From positions 186,001 through 250,000 of the forward strand of contig NZ_BBIU01000002.1 in NCBI RefSeq assembly GCF_000730645.1: DNA of 64,000 nt. Reading direction: 5' to 3'. Every line of letters starts with the position of its first letter. Within the stretch, counting starts at the first letter, position 1. Positions 16,735 to 24,179 of this stretch are shown here, piece after piece. A program made the translations under genes and the position numbers. The stretch comes from Pseudomonas parafulva NBRC 16636 = DSM 17004 (GTDB taxonomy: Bacteria > Pseudomonadota > Gammaproteobacteria > Pseudomonadales > Pseudomonadaceae). Under the pieces are notes generated by a model. That model did not search any database. It saw nothing but the letters and a program-made list of their open reading frames with translations, and had not been told where the DNA came from.

Positions 16735-17838
16735 CTAGCGCACTTGTCCGGGCTGTGTCTCGCAAGCCTTGCCCGTTGTTTCACGAAGTTGCTGTGCGGC
16801 CTGTTGCAACAGGCTTTCGGTGCGCGCCCAGCCAAGGCAGGCGTCGGTGACCGACACGCCGTATTTCAGCGCACCCTTGCCCAGTGCCTGGCAGCCGTCG
16901 AACAGGTGCCCCTCGATCATCATGCCGATCAGCGAATGGTCGCCAGCCAGGCGTTGCTGCAGCACATCGTTGAACACGGCCGGCTGGCGTGACGGGTCCT
17001 TGCCGCTGTTGGCATGGCTGCAGTCGACCATGATGCGTGCTGCCAGCCCGGCCTTCGCCAGCCCCTGACGGGCCAGGGCGATACTGTGGGCATCGTAGTT
17101 GGGGCCTTGGTGGCCGCCGCGCAGCACCAGGTGGGTATGCGCATTGCCCAAGGTTTCAATGATCGCGGGGTAGCCTTGGGCGTCCATGCCGAAGTGGCGG
17201 TGAGGGTGGGCAGCGCTGCGCATGGCATCGGTTGCGACCGCAACGCCGCCATCGGTGCCGTTCTTGAAGCCCACAGGCAGTTCCAAGCCGCTGACCATTT
17301 CCCGGTGCACCTGCGATTCGGTAGTGCGCGCACCAATGGCCGCCCACGCCAGCACATCCTCGAAGTAGCCGGCGGCCATGGGTTGCAGCAACTCGGTGGC
17401 CACCGGTAGCCCGCGTTCGATCATGCTCAGCATCAACCCGCGAGACAGCGCGATACCGGCGTGCATGTCATCGCTGCCATCGAGGTGCGGGTCGTAGGCC
17501 AGGCCTTTCCAGCCCACTGTGGTACGGGGTTTTTCCACGTAGGCACGCATTACCAGCAGCAGTTGGTCGCCCACCTGGCGGCTGAGGTTGGCCAGCCGGT
17601 CGGCGTATTCGAGCGCTGCGCGAGGGTCGTGAAGGGAGCAGGGCCCGACGATTACCAGCAGGCGCTGATCACGGCCCTGGAGGATATCGCCGATGGCTTG
17701 GCGGTGGGCCTGGACTTGCTGGGCGAGGGTATTGGCCAGCGGCATTTGCTGTTTGAGCAGGTGCGGGCTGGGCAGGCGCTTGCTGACGGTGGTATTGGCG
17801 GCGTGTGGCTGGGTCAGGGCGAGGCTGGTGGCTTGCAT
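16735..17838 (-). CDS. aroF: 3-deoxy-7-phosphoheptulonate synthase, class I (AroF-type)
   Basis: The 367-residue enzyme condenses phosphoenolpyruvate and erythrose 4-phosphate, the first step of the shikimate pathway. Diagnostic segments are VGPCSLHDP, KPRTTVGWKGL, GFKNGTDG, RGGHQGPNYD, DCSHANSGK and MIEGHLFDG; these include the PEP- and metal-binding residues (Cys in GPCS, His in SHAN, Glu in IEGH). The N-terminal extension fits feedback-regulated AroF/G/H types, but which amino acid inhibits it cannot be read here. The 445 bases upstream contain a leader peptide, a terminator and a second small frame, so attenuation by aromatic amino acid supply is likely. Confidence 0.96.
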   Translation of the reverse strand: MQATSLALTQPHAANTTVSKRLPSPHLLKQQMPLANTLAQQVQAHRQAIGDILQGRDQRLLVIVGPCSLHDPRAALEYADRLANLSRQVGDQLLLVMRAYVEKPRTTVGWKGLAYDPHLDGSDDMHAGIALSRGLMLSMIERGLPVATELLQPMAAGYFEDVLAWAAIGARTTESQVHREMVSGLELPVGFKNGTDGGVAVATDAMRSAAHPHRHFGMDAQGYPAIIETLGNAHTHLVLRGGHQGPNYDAHSIALARQGLAKAGLAARIMVDCSHANSGKDPSRQPAVFNDVLQQRLAGDHSLIGMMIEGHLFDGCQALGKGALKYGVSVTDACLGWARTESLLQQAAQQLRETTGKACETQPGQVR

Positions 17839-17854
17839 GGTGTAGGTTCCTTTG

Positions 17855-17880
17855 GGCGGACGGCGCGCGCGCCGTCGGCC
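17855..17880 (-). promoter_or_regulatory. GC-rich palindrome next to the aroF ribosome-binding site
   Basis: A perfect 18-base palindrome GACGGCGCGCGCGCCGTC, extended by GGC/GCC, lies directly before AAAGG, the aroF ribosome-binding site. There is no T-run, so it is not an intrinsic terminator; it could modulate ribosome access or pausing. Confidence 0.45.
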
Positions 17881-18030
17881 CTATCGAGGTGTTCGACAGA
17901 TCGTTGATAGGTTGTTGGCTGTAGCGAGGCCACCTGTGCAGGACCGGTCGGAGGCGGCAGGCTGGCCCGAACGGTTATGGCTAAATCGCCAGGTGTAGGT
18001 GCAAGCGCGGTAATAGGTGACGTAGTTCAT
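17881..18030 (-). CDS. Second leader ORF rich in aromatic codons
   Basis: A frame of 49 codons starts with ATG 18030 (AGGA 8 bases upstream) and ends just before the aroF proximal palindrome. It begins MNYVTYYRACTYTWRFSHNR: four Tyr, one Trp and one Phe in the first 16 codons. The segment TGGCGATTTAGCCA echoes TGGTTTAGCCAC at the end of the first leader peptide. It lies downstream of the terminator, so it would be translated only in read-through transcripts. It may be a second sensor or a decayed duplicate of the first leader. Confidence 0.5.
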   Translation of the reverse strand: MNYVTYYRACTYTWRFSHNRSGQPAASDRSCTGGLATANNLSTICRTPR

Positions 18031-18066
18031 GGGGTTGTCCTGTGTGAATCGCTGATTTAAAAGGGC

Positions 18067-18107
18067 CTGAAAAGCAAAACCCCCGGTCGGGAAGCCGACC
18101 GGGGGTT
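18067..18107 (-). terminator. Intrinsic terminator in the aroF leader (attenuator)
   Basis: On the minus strand a 13-base-pair perfect stem, AACCCCCGGTCGG with its complement and a CTTC loop, is followed by TTTTGCTTTTC. It lies 57 bases after the stop of the aromatic leader peptide and 230 bases before aroF. This is the position and shape of an attenuator rather than the end terminator of a gene. Confidence 0.85.
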
Positions 18108-18163
18108 GAGTGTTCTCATGTTCGGCGGCCCCTCGAAGGTGGGCGCCGTCTGGGTATCGGCGC

Positions 18164-18283
18164 CTAGTGGCTAAACCAATACCCAAAGTAATAGCTGGCA
18201 GGTGCGACACAGCCGGCAACAGCCAGCACAGGGCGCAGCGTGCGGCCCGTGGGGTTGGCGTGATTGCAGGTAGATGATGGCAT
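18164..18283 (-). CDS. Aromatic leader peptide of aroF
   Basis: A frame of 39 codons starts at ATG 18283 with GGAG 7 bases upstream and ends at TAG 18164. Its last ten residues are SYYFGYWFSH: Tyr-Tyr-Phe-Gly-Tyr-Trp-Phe directly before the stop. Such a cluster is the hallmark of ribosome-mediated attenuation, where scarcity of charged tRNA stalls the ribosome and prevents terminator formation. The downstream gene makes the first enzyme for exactly these three amino acids. The region after the stop contains two GGCGCC blocks that can pair with each other, as expected for a competing hairpin. Confidence 0.8.
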   Translation of the reverse strand: MPSSTCNHANPTGRTLRPVLAVAGCVAPASYYFGYWFSH

Positions 18284-18351
18284 GTTGCGCTCCAGTGAAT
18301 GAGCCCGAGCTTACTGCAGGTGGCGCGGCTGATTCAATGGATAAATGCTAT

Positions 18352-18392
18352 GGCCGTGATCAGTCGTAGAAATGCCAGTGGCGATCACGGCC
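18352..18392 (-). terminator. Hairpin after the Ser/Gly-rich small gene
   Basis: Perfect 10-base arms GGCCGTGATC/GATCACGGCC with a 21-base loop lie 9 bases after the stop of the gene ending at 18402. On the minus strand the sequence continues ATAGCATTTAT, a weak T-run. It probably separates that gene from the aroF leader transcript. Confidence 0.5.
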
Positions 18393-18401
18393 TGCACAAG
18401 G

Positions 18402-18701
18402 TCAGTTGCTGTCTTGGTCTTCAGCGGTGCCGCCGCTGGCGCCTGCACCAGACCCGGTGGCTTCACCCGTGCTGTTGGAGCCACCACTGGCGCCGTCATG
18501 CACGCCGGCGTTGCTGCTGTCGTTGTCGCGGCTGCTGCCGGGGGTGTTGACGCTGCTACCTTCACCGGCGGTTTTACCACCGGATTGATCGGTTTTAGGG
18601 TGCATGTCGGTGTTGGTGCTTTCGGTCGCGGCGTAGCTGGTACCGGCCAGGGTGGCCAGGGCGAAGGCGACGGACAGCGAGAGGCTACGGATGCGGATCA
18701 T
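18402..18701 (-). CDS. Exported Ser/Gly/Asn-rich small protein
   Basis: The 99-residue product has a signal peptide (MIRIRSLSLSVAFALATLAG, cleavage after SYA) and a mature part of low complexity rich in Ser, Gly, Thr, Asn, Asp and Glu, ending in TAEDQDSN. CAGGAG precedes the ATG at 18701. The mature chain is predicted disordered and acidic; no family is recognised. It is likely periplasmic. Confidence 0.7.
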   Translation of the reverse strand: MIRIRSLSLSVAFALATLAGTSYAATESTNTDMHPKTDQSGGKTAGEGSSVNTPGSSRDNDSSNAGVHDGASGGSNSTGEATGSGAGASGGTAEDQDSN

Positions 18702-18816
18702 GGCAAAGCTCCTGTGCGGATGATCTGTCCTTGCTTGGGCAGGGCTGCGCACAGGAGGTGCTACTGGGGCGACGGATGGTCGTGTAGGGCGGGGCCGGCT
18801 TGCGGCCCCGAGTGCC

Positions 18817-20103
18817 TCAGCGGGCGTCGCTGGGAGCAGCCTCGGCGGGCTCCAGCGGTGGGTGCTCCTGGGCGGCGTGCATGAGGTCTTCGGTGACGCG
18901 CAGCTCTGCGCCGGTAGGCGAGAAGGTGGTCGAGGCCGTGAACGGGGCAGGGTGCTCGGCGGCTGGCCGTTTGCCACGGCGCCACAGGAAAAACGCCACC
19001 ATGAACAGGTTGACCACGGCAAAGGCCCAGAACAGGCCGGCTTCGCCAAATTCGGTCATCATCGGCGAAATCGCCACCGGTGCCATGGCCGAGCCCAGCG
19101 AGTTGATCAGCAGCAGGCCCTGGATCATCGGTACCAGCGCATCGGACGGCGCACGGTCGGCGGCGTGGCTGACCGCCACCGGGTACAGGGTGAACACCCC
19201 GCCACCCAACAGGAACAACATGGCCGGCAGCAGGAACGAGTCCGACGGCAGGAACACCGTGACCAGCGCCAGCACCACGCACAGCCCTGCCAGGGCAATC
19301 AATACATCCTGGCGATCCTTGCGGTCGGACCAGCGCCCGACGGGGTACTGCAGCAACATTGCGCCCAGGATCACCCAGGCCATCATGTTGCCGACCTCGC
19401 CCACCTCCAGGCCGATGCGTTGCAGGTACAGCGGCAGCAGGGTGTAAATGCCGGCAATGGCCACGCCAGAGCCAAAACAGCCGACCAACCCGGAGGGCGC
19501 GACACCCAGCAGCTGCCGCGGTTTGAGCGGTTCCACTTGCTCCAGCAGCGGCGACACCCGAGGCAGGATCACGATAGGCAGCACCGACAAGGCAGTCAGC
19601 ACCCCTGCCAGCATGAACGGTGCGCTGTCGCCCAGGCGGGTGATTTCGCCAAGCCCCGCCTGGGCCAGCACGCCCGCCCCGTAGAACGCGATCATGTACA
19701 AGGCCAGCAGGCGGCCGCGGATCTTGGCGTCACCGGCCAGCAGCAGCCAGCTTTCAATCACCAGAAACACGCCCACGGCTGCCCAGCCGTTGATCAGGCG
19801 CAGCACTGACCACCAGGTGACGTCGTAGAACAGGCCTTGCAGTAGGATGGTCGCGCCGATCAACGAGGCGAAGCTGGTATAGGCGCGGATGTGGCCAATG
19901 CGCAGGATCAGCCGGTCGTTGAAGATGGCGCCCAGGGTCAGGCCGATGAAGTAGGTGGACGACACAATACCGATGGTGGTGGCGGACTCGCCGGCATCGC
20001 CCAGCCGCAGGGTGGTCAGGGAAGACATGAAGCCGTTGCCCAGGGCAATGATGAACAGCCCGAGCAGGGGCGCCAGCGCCATGGCCAGCAAACGCGGAGA
20101 CAT
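18817..20103 (-). CDS. MFS transporter (YcaD/TetA-like)
   Basis: The 428-residue protein has 12 predicted membrane segments and MFS features: FNDRLILRIGHIRAYTSFA after helix 2 (motif A-like) and GRWSDRKDRQDVLIALAG after helix 8. It resembles the YcaD subgroup of small-molecule permeases. The C-terminal 60 residues are hydrophilic (HPAPFTASTTFSPTGAELRV and beyond). The ATG at 20103 is preferred; an upstream start would add a charged non-membrane extension. Substrate unknown. Confidence 0.88.
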   Translation of the reverse strand: MSPRLLAMALAPLLGLFIIALGNGFMSSLTTLRLGDAGESATTIGIVSSTYFIGLTLGAIFNDRLILRIGHIRAYTSFASLIGATILLQGLFYDVTWWSVLRLINGWAAVGVFLVIESWLLLAGDAKIRGRLLALYMIAFYGAGVLAQAGLGEITRLGDSAPFMLAGVLTALSVLPIVILPRVSPLLEQVEPLKPRQLLGVAPSGLVGCFGSGVAIAGIYTLLPLYLQRIGLEVGEVGNMMAWVILGAMLLQYPVGRWSDRKDRQDVLIALAGLCVVLALVTVFLPSDSFLLPAMLFLLGGGVFTLYPVAVSHAADRAPSDALVPMIQGLLLINSLGSAMAPVAISPMMTEFGEAGLFWAFAVVNLFMVAFFLWRRGKRPAAEHPAPFTASTTFSPTGAELRVTEDLMHAAQEHPPLEPAEAAPSDAR

Positions 20104-20514
20104 AGGTACCTCAGGTTGGATAAGCGGGATGTATGCCTTTGCGGACGCGCGCACGGTCTGGCCCGAAAGTGGGCGAGGGCTGCACGGATGGGACCTGGGC
20201 AAGACTCAACCGCTTGGCCATCAGGGAGAAGGCTGGGCGGGGAGGGTTGAGCCTATTTCACATGTGCGTTCATGTGGTCAGGCACGGACTCGGTCTTTGC
20301 TGCCGGTTGCCACCGTTCAAGGCGACGGGCGAAAAGGAAGCGCGATTCTACGGGCTTGCGCGGTTTTGCCCAAGGGGCCAGGGCCTGCGACGAGATGCCG
20401 CACGCCGGGTTGGGCACGTCAATGTCCTGGGCAGACATATGCTGGCCGTTAACGGGTCGCCGATAACCTGCCGGGCTGCGGCATAATGCAGCACCCCCTG
20501 CAAGGAAGGCCCTC
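20104..20514. other. Divergent intergenic region, 411 bases
   Basis: This gap lies between the divergent MFS and AEC transporter genes. It contains a plausible minus-strand promoter (listed separately) and on the plus strand a CATAAT at 20482-20487 without a good -35 box. No RNA gene, repeat or intact small gene with a ribosome-binding site was seen. Confidence 0.5.
20344..20372 (-). promoter_or_regulatory. Likely sigma70 promoter for the MFS gene
   Basis: On the minus strand TTGGGC and TAGAAT are separated by 17 bases, followed by CGCGCTTCC. TAGAAT flanked by GCGC is a common Pseudomonas -10 form. Transcription would start about 235 bases before the MFS start codon. Confidence 0.45.
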
Positions 20515-21390
20515 ATGTTCGCTTCGCTGTTCGCGGTTCTGGCCCCGGTGTTCATCGTTGCCGGTATCGGTTTTGCCTGGGCCCGCGCCGGCCTGGAATA
20601 CCCCACCACCTTCATCGCCCGCATTGTGATGATGGTCGGTACCCCGGCCCTGGTGTTGTCCACCCTTAGCCGCACCGAACTGGACCCCGGCGCGTTTACC
20701 AGCATGGCTCTGGCCTGCCTGCTGTGCACACTGGGCATGGCCATTGCCGCGCTGCTGGTGTGCCGGTTATCTGGCATGCACTGGCGGGTGCTGACGCCCG
20801 CCTTCATGTTCCCCAATACCGGCAACATGGGCCTGCCGATCAGTCTGTATGCCTTCGGTGAGCATGGCCTGGCGCTGGCGGTGGCCTTCTTCCTCACCTT
20901 GTCGATCGTGCAGTTCACCGTCGGCATGGCCATTTCCGGCACGGCCGCTTCGCTCAAGGCCTTGCTGCGCAACCCCATTGTGATCAGCCTGGCGGGGGCG
21001 CTGCCCATCATCTCTCTGGATGTGGAGCTACCGCGCTGGCTGGCCAACACCGGCGACCTGCTCGGTGGCATGACCATCCCGCTGATGCTGCTCACGTTGG
21101 GGGTATCGCTGGCCAGCATCCGCCTGCAGCATGTGCGCAGCGGGCTGGTGTTGGGCGGCTTGCGGATCGTGCTGGGCGCCGGCATGGGTTGGGCGGTGGG
21201 TACGCTGCTGGGGCTGCAGGGCCTTGAGCGAGCGGTGCTGGTGGTGCAATCGGCCATGCCGGTGGCCGTGTTCAATTACCTGATGGCGGTGCGCGCCAAC
21301 CGGGAGCCCGAGCAGGTGGCCAACCTGGTGATGTGCTCCACGGTATTGTCTTTTGCCTGGCTGCCGGCGGTGCTGGCCTGGTGGATGTAG
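20515..21390 (+). CDS. AEC-family transporter
   Basis: The 291-residue membrane protein belongs to the auxin efflux carrier family (Mem_trans): MFASLFAVLAPVFIVAGIGF, then FMFPNTGNMGLPISLYAFGE with the central NTGNMGLP motif of helix 4, and ten hydrophobic segments. Bacterial members export or take up dicarboxylates such as malonate or malate; the substrate here is unknown. AAGGAAGG precedes the ATG. Its stop is 3 bases from the convergent HlyD gene. Confidence 0.9.
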   Translation: MFASLFAVLAPVFIVAGIGFAWARAGLEYPTTFIARIVMMVGTPALVLSTLSRTELDPGAFTSMALACLLCTLGMAIAALLVCRLSGMHWRVLTPAFMFPNTGNMGLPISLYAFGEHGLALAVAFFLTLSIVQFTVGMAISGTAASLKALLRNPIVISLAGALPIISLDVELPRWLANTGDLLGGMTIPLMLLTLGVSLASIRLQHVRSGLVLGGLRIVLGAGMGWAVGTLLGLQGLERAVLVVQSAMPVAVFNYLMAVRANREPEQVANLVMCSTVLSFAWLPAVLAWWM

Positions 21391-21393
21391 GCG

Positions 21394-22527
21394 CTACTGG
21401 TCGCCGTTGGTATCGATACTGACCACCACCGACATGCCGGGGCGCAGGTGCCGGGCCTGGGGCTGGTCAGGGTCGACGGTAATCCGTACCGGGATGCGCT
21501 GGGCGATCTTGACGAAGTTACCGGTGGCGTTGTCCGCCTGCAGCAAGGCGAATTCAGAACCGGTGGCTGGCGAGATCTGCTGGATGTGGCCATGCAGCTT
21601 GAGGTGGTTCAAGGCATCGACGGTGAAGCTCGCCGGTTGGCCGATACGCACGTCAGCCATTTGGGTTTCTTTCATGTTGGCGATGACCCACAAGGTGTCC
21701 GGCACCAGCGCCATCAGTTGCGCCCCTGAGTTCACATAGGCCCCTAGCCGTGTGCCGATCTGCCCCAGCTGGCCGTCCCGCGGTGCGGTGACCCGGGTGT
21801 TGTCCAGGTCGATGCGCGCCAGGGCGACAGCGGCCTTGGCATTTTCCACCGCAGCCTCCAGTGCGGCGCGGTTGACCACCACCGTCTCGCGGTCCTGCCG
21901 GGCGATTTCCAGGGCCGCCTTGGCTTGGGCCAGGCTGGCGACCGCAGCCGCTTCGCTGGCACGGGTAACGTCCAGGTCACGGCGCGACACCGAACCATCG
22001 GTCACCAGCGCCTGGTTGCGGGCAAGGTCTGCCCGGGCCTTGGTTACCTGCGCTGCGGCATCGCCGATGGCCGCCTGGCGCTGGGCGATGGTGGCCTCGG
22101 CACTTTTGCGTTGCTGGGCGTTATTGGCCAGCGCCGCCTCTTGCTGCTGCTGTTGCGCAATGGCTTGGGCCAGGCGCTGGATATAGATGCGGTCGTCCAG
22201 TTGCACCAGCAACTGCCCGGCCTTCACGTGCTGGAAGTCCTGCACCGGCACATCGACGATGTAACCGCTCAGTTGAGGCCCGATGAGCGTTACCTGGCCA
22301 CGCACCATGGCGTTCTCGGTGCTTTCGATGGCGCTGCTGAATGGCGGCAGGCGCCAGGCGTACAGCACCACCAGCACGCCTGCCAGCGCCACGCAGGCAA
22401 AGGTAACTGCCGACATCACCCGCACCCGCCGCGAGCGCCCGGGGCTGGTGGGTTCACTGGGCGGGGCGGTGCCCTCCGGGGCTTCGGCGATGGCGGTGGT
22501 GGTCGTGGTGCGGGTATCGTCGGTCAT
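21394..22527 (-). CDS. HlyD/EmrA-type membrane fusion protein
   Basis: The 377-residue periplasmic adaptor has one N-terminal membrane helix (VTFACVALAGVLVVLYAW), a biotinyl-lipoyl-like half motif (GPQLSGYIVDVPVQDFQHVK), a long Gln/Ala-rich coiled coil (residues about 110-230) and the second lipoyl half plus beta-barrel (DNTRVTAPRDGQLGQIGTRL). Its ATG overlaps the TGA of the pump gene upstream (ATGA), so the two make one EmrAB-like system. An outer-membrane factor is not in the window. Confidence 0.93.
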   Translation of the reverse strand: MTDDTRTTTTTAIAEAPEGTAPPSEPTSPGRSRRVRVMSAVTFACVALAGVLVVLYAWRLPPFSSAIESTENAMVRGQVTLIGPQLSGYIVDVPVQDFQHVKAGQLLVQLDDRIYIQRLAQAIAQQQQQEAALANNAQQRKSAEATIAQRQAAIGDAAAQVTKARADLARNQALVTDGSVSRRDLDVTRASEAAAVASLAQAKAALEIARQDRETVVVNRAALEAAVENAKAAVALARIDLDNTRVTAPRDGQLGQIGTRLGAYVNSGAQLMALVPDTLWVIANMKETQMADVRIGQPASFTVDALNHLKLHGHIQQISPATGSEFALLQADNATGNFVKIAQRIPVRITVDPDQPQARHLRPGMSVVVSIDTNGDQ

Positions 22528-24173
22528 CAGGTGGTTGCGCCGGAGGTGGAGTCGTTAAGGCTGGCCTGGCGCTTGCTGTACCACAGCCAGGTGCCGCGGA
22601 TGCAAATCCAGACCATGGTCAGAATAGCGATACTGCCGATCAGCATGAACACATCGTTGTAGGCCATTACATTGGCTTCGCGGGTAGCGGCGCTGGCCAG
22701 CTGGCGCAAACCGGCTTCGGTGCGCAGGGCCGGGTCTGCCAGGATGTGCGCATACGCGGCGCCACCGCTTTGAACGCGCGCGCTCACCAGCGGTTCCACG
22801 GCGCTCAGGTGGTCCATGAGGTGGCTGGAGTGGAATTTTTCTCGCCAGATCTGGAAGGTGCTCAGCAGTGCGGCGCCAATCAGGCCACCCAGGTTGTTGC
22901 AGATACCGAACAGCACCGAAAAACTCACCAGGTTGCGCGGGTTGGCGCGTACATGGCTGATGCCCAGCACCATGGACGGCCCCAGGAAGAACGTACTGCC
23001 GAACGCCAGCAGGAACTGGCTGAAATACATCTGTGCCGGCCGTGTGAGGTTACTGGATGAGCTGTCCATGAAGGCGCCAATGGCCATCGCCAGCAGCGAT
23101 ATCAAAAGCGGCAATATCAAGTGATTGGGCGAGATGGTCAGGGCGCTGGTGGCAAGCCCGGCTACGGCACCCAGCAGCATGATCCAGTACAGGGTGCGCA
23201 TCTGCTCGCTGCCCATGTTGAGCATCTGCAGAAAACCCACCGCGCCGGTGGACTGCTCGGACGTGACCATGCGGATCAGAATAACGCACAGCCCCAGGCG
23301 GATGATTGCGCCGCTGCCCAGCCAGCGGGTCATCAACAGCGGGTTCTGGCGGTTGTGCTCGATGGCGAGCCCGCTGAAGATCAAGGCAATGGCACCCGCC
23401 AGCGCCATGCCGATCCACGGTGCATCCAGCCACCAGTCGATACGCCCCAACGACAGCGCGGCGCAGAGCAGGGCGGTACCACTGGCCATCAGGGCAAAGG
23501 TGAGAAAATCCAGGGGTTCAAAGGTTTTGAAGCGGTCGCCCGGGGGCAGCTTCAACAGCAGCACACAACCCAGGGCGGCCAGCGCCAGGCCCATCTCGAA
23601 CAGGTACAGCCCGCGCCATTCGCCAATCAGCAGCAGGTCTTCGGAAAAGATGCGCGCCAGCGGCAAAGCCAGCTGCGAGGCGCCCAGCCCCAGCACAATC
23701 GACTTCAGCCGCCATTTTGCCGGGAAGGCCTGAATCATGTAGTACAGCCCCAGCGAGGTGAGCGCCGCGCCCACCATGCCGTGGGCCGCCCGCACGGCGA
23801 TGGCCGAGTTGAGGTCGTTGACCAGCAGGTGGGCGAAGGTGACCACTGCATAAAGCACCAGAAACACTTCGGTGAATGCGCGCAGGCCGAACTGCTGGCG
23901 AAATTTCACCAGCAGCAGGTTCATGGACACCGTGGTCATCACATAGGCTGCCGGCAACCAGGCCATCTCAGCGGTGGTCGCACCCAGCGCACCTTGCAGA
24001 AATACCAGGTTGGCGGTGACCAAGGCGTTCCCCAGGCCACCGGTGATCGCTACCAGCAGGCCCACCAGGCCATAAGCCAGGCGTTTGCCCGGTGCGTGCA
24101 GGGGGGTGGAGGGCGAGCCGGGCAGCACGGGCTTTTCGTGGGGCAACCAGTCGCGAGGGGCGTATTTGTCCAT
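22527..24173 (-). CDS. EmrB/DHA2-type MFS drug exporter
   Basis: The 548-residue protein has about 14 membrane segments with DHA2 features: WLPAAYVMTTVSMNLLLVKF in helix 2 (similar to the EmrB WV.TAY.L line) and FGICNNLGGLIGAALLSTFQ near the end. A loop of about 50 residues before the last helix (REKFHSSHLMDHLSAV) is typical of EmrB/FarB. It forms a pump with the adaptor downstream. It starts 6 bases after the stop of the UvrA paralogue, so all three genes are one operon. Confidence 0.92.
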   Translation of the reverse strand: MDKYAPRDWLPHEKPVLPGSPSTPLHAPGKRLAYGLVGLLVAITGGLGNALVTANLVFLQGALGATTAEMAWLPAAYVMTTVSMNLLLVKFRQQFGLRAFTEVFLVLYAVVTFAHLLVNDLNSAIAVRAAHGMVGAALTSLGLYYMIQAFPAKWRLKSIVLGLGASQLALPLARIFSEDLLLIGEWRGLYLFEMGLALAALGCVLLLKLPPGDRFKTFEPLDFLTFALMASGTALLCAALSLGRIDWWLDAPWIGMALAGAIALIFSGLAIEHNRQNPLLMTRWLGSGAIIRLGLCVILIRMVTSEQSTGAVGFLQMLNMGSEQMRTLYWIMLLGAVAGLATSALTISPNHLILPLLISLLAMAIGAFMDSSSSNLTRPAQMYFSQFLLAFGSTFFLGPSMVLGISHVRANPRNLVSFSVLFGICNNLGGLIGAALLSTFQIWREKFHSSHLMDHLSAVEPLVSARVQSGGAAYAHILADPALRTEAGLRQLASAATREANVMAYNDVFMLIGSIAILTMVWICIRGTWLWYSKRQASLNDSTSGATT

Positions 24174-24179
24174 GGTGTG

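Noticed and set aside
20253..21275. Long minus-strand frame opposite the AEC transporter
   Set aside because: It is a shadow of the transporter, whose frame has family motifs and a good ribosome-binding site; the opposite product is Arg/Ser/Thr-rich without family features.
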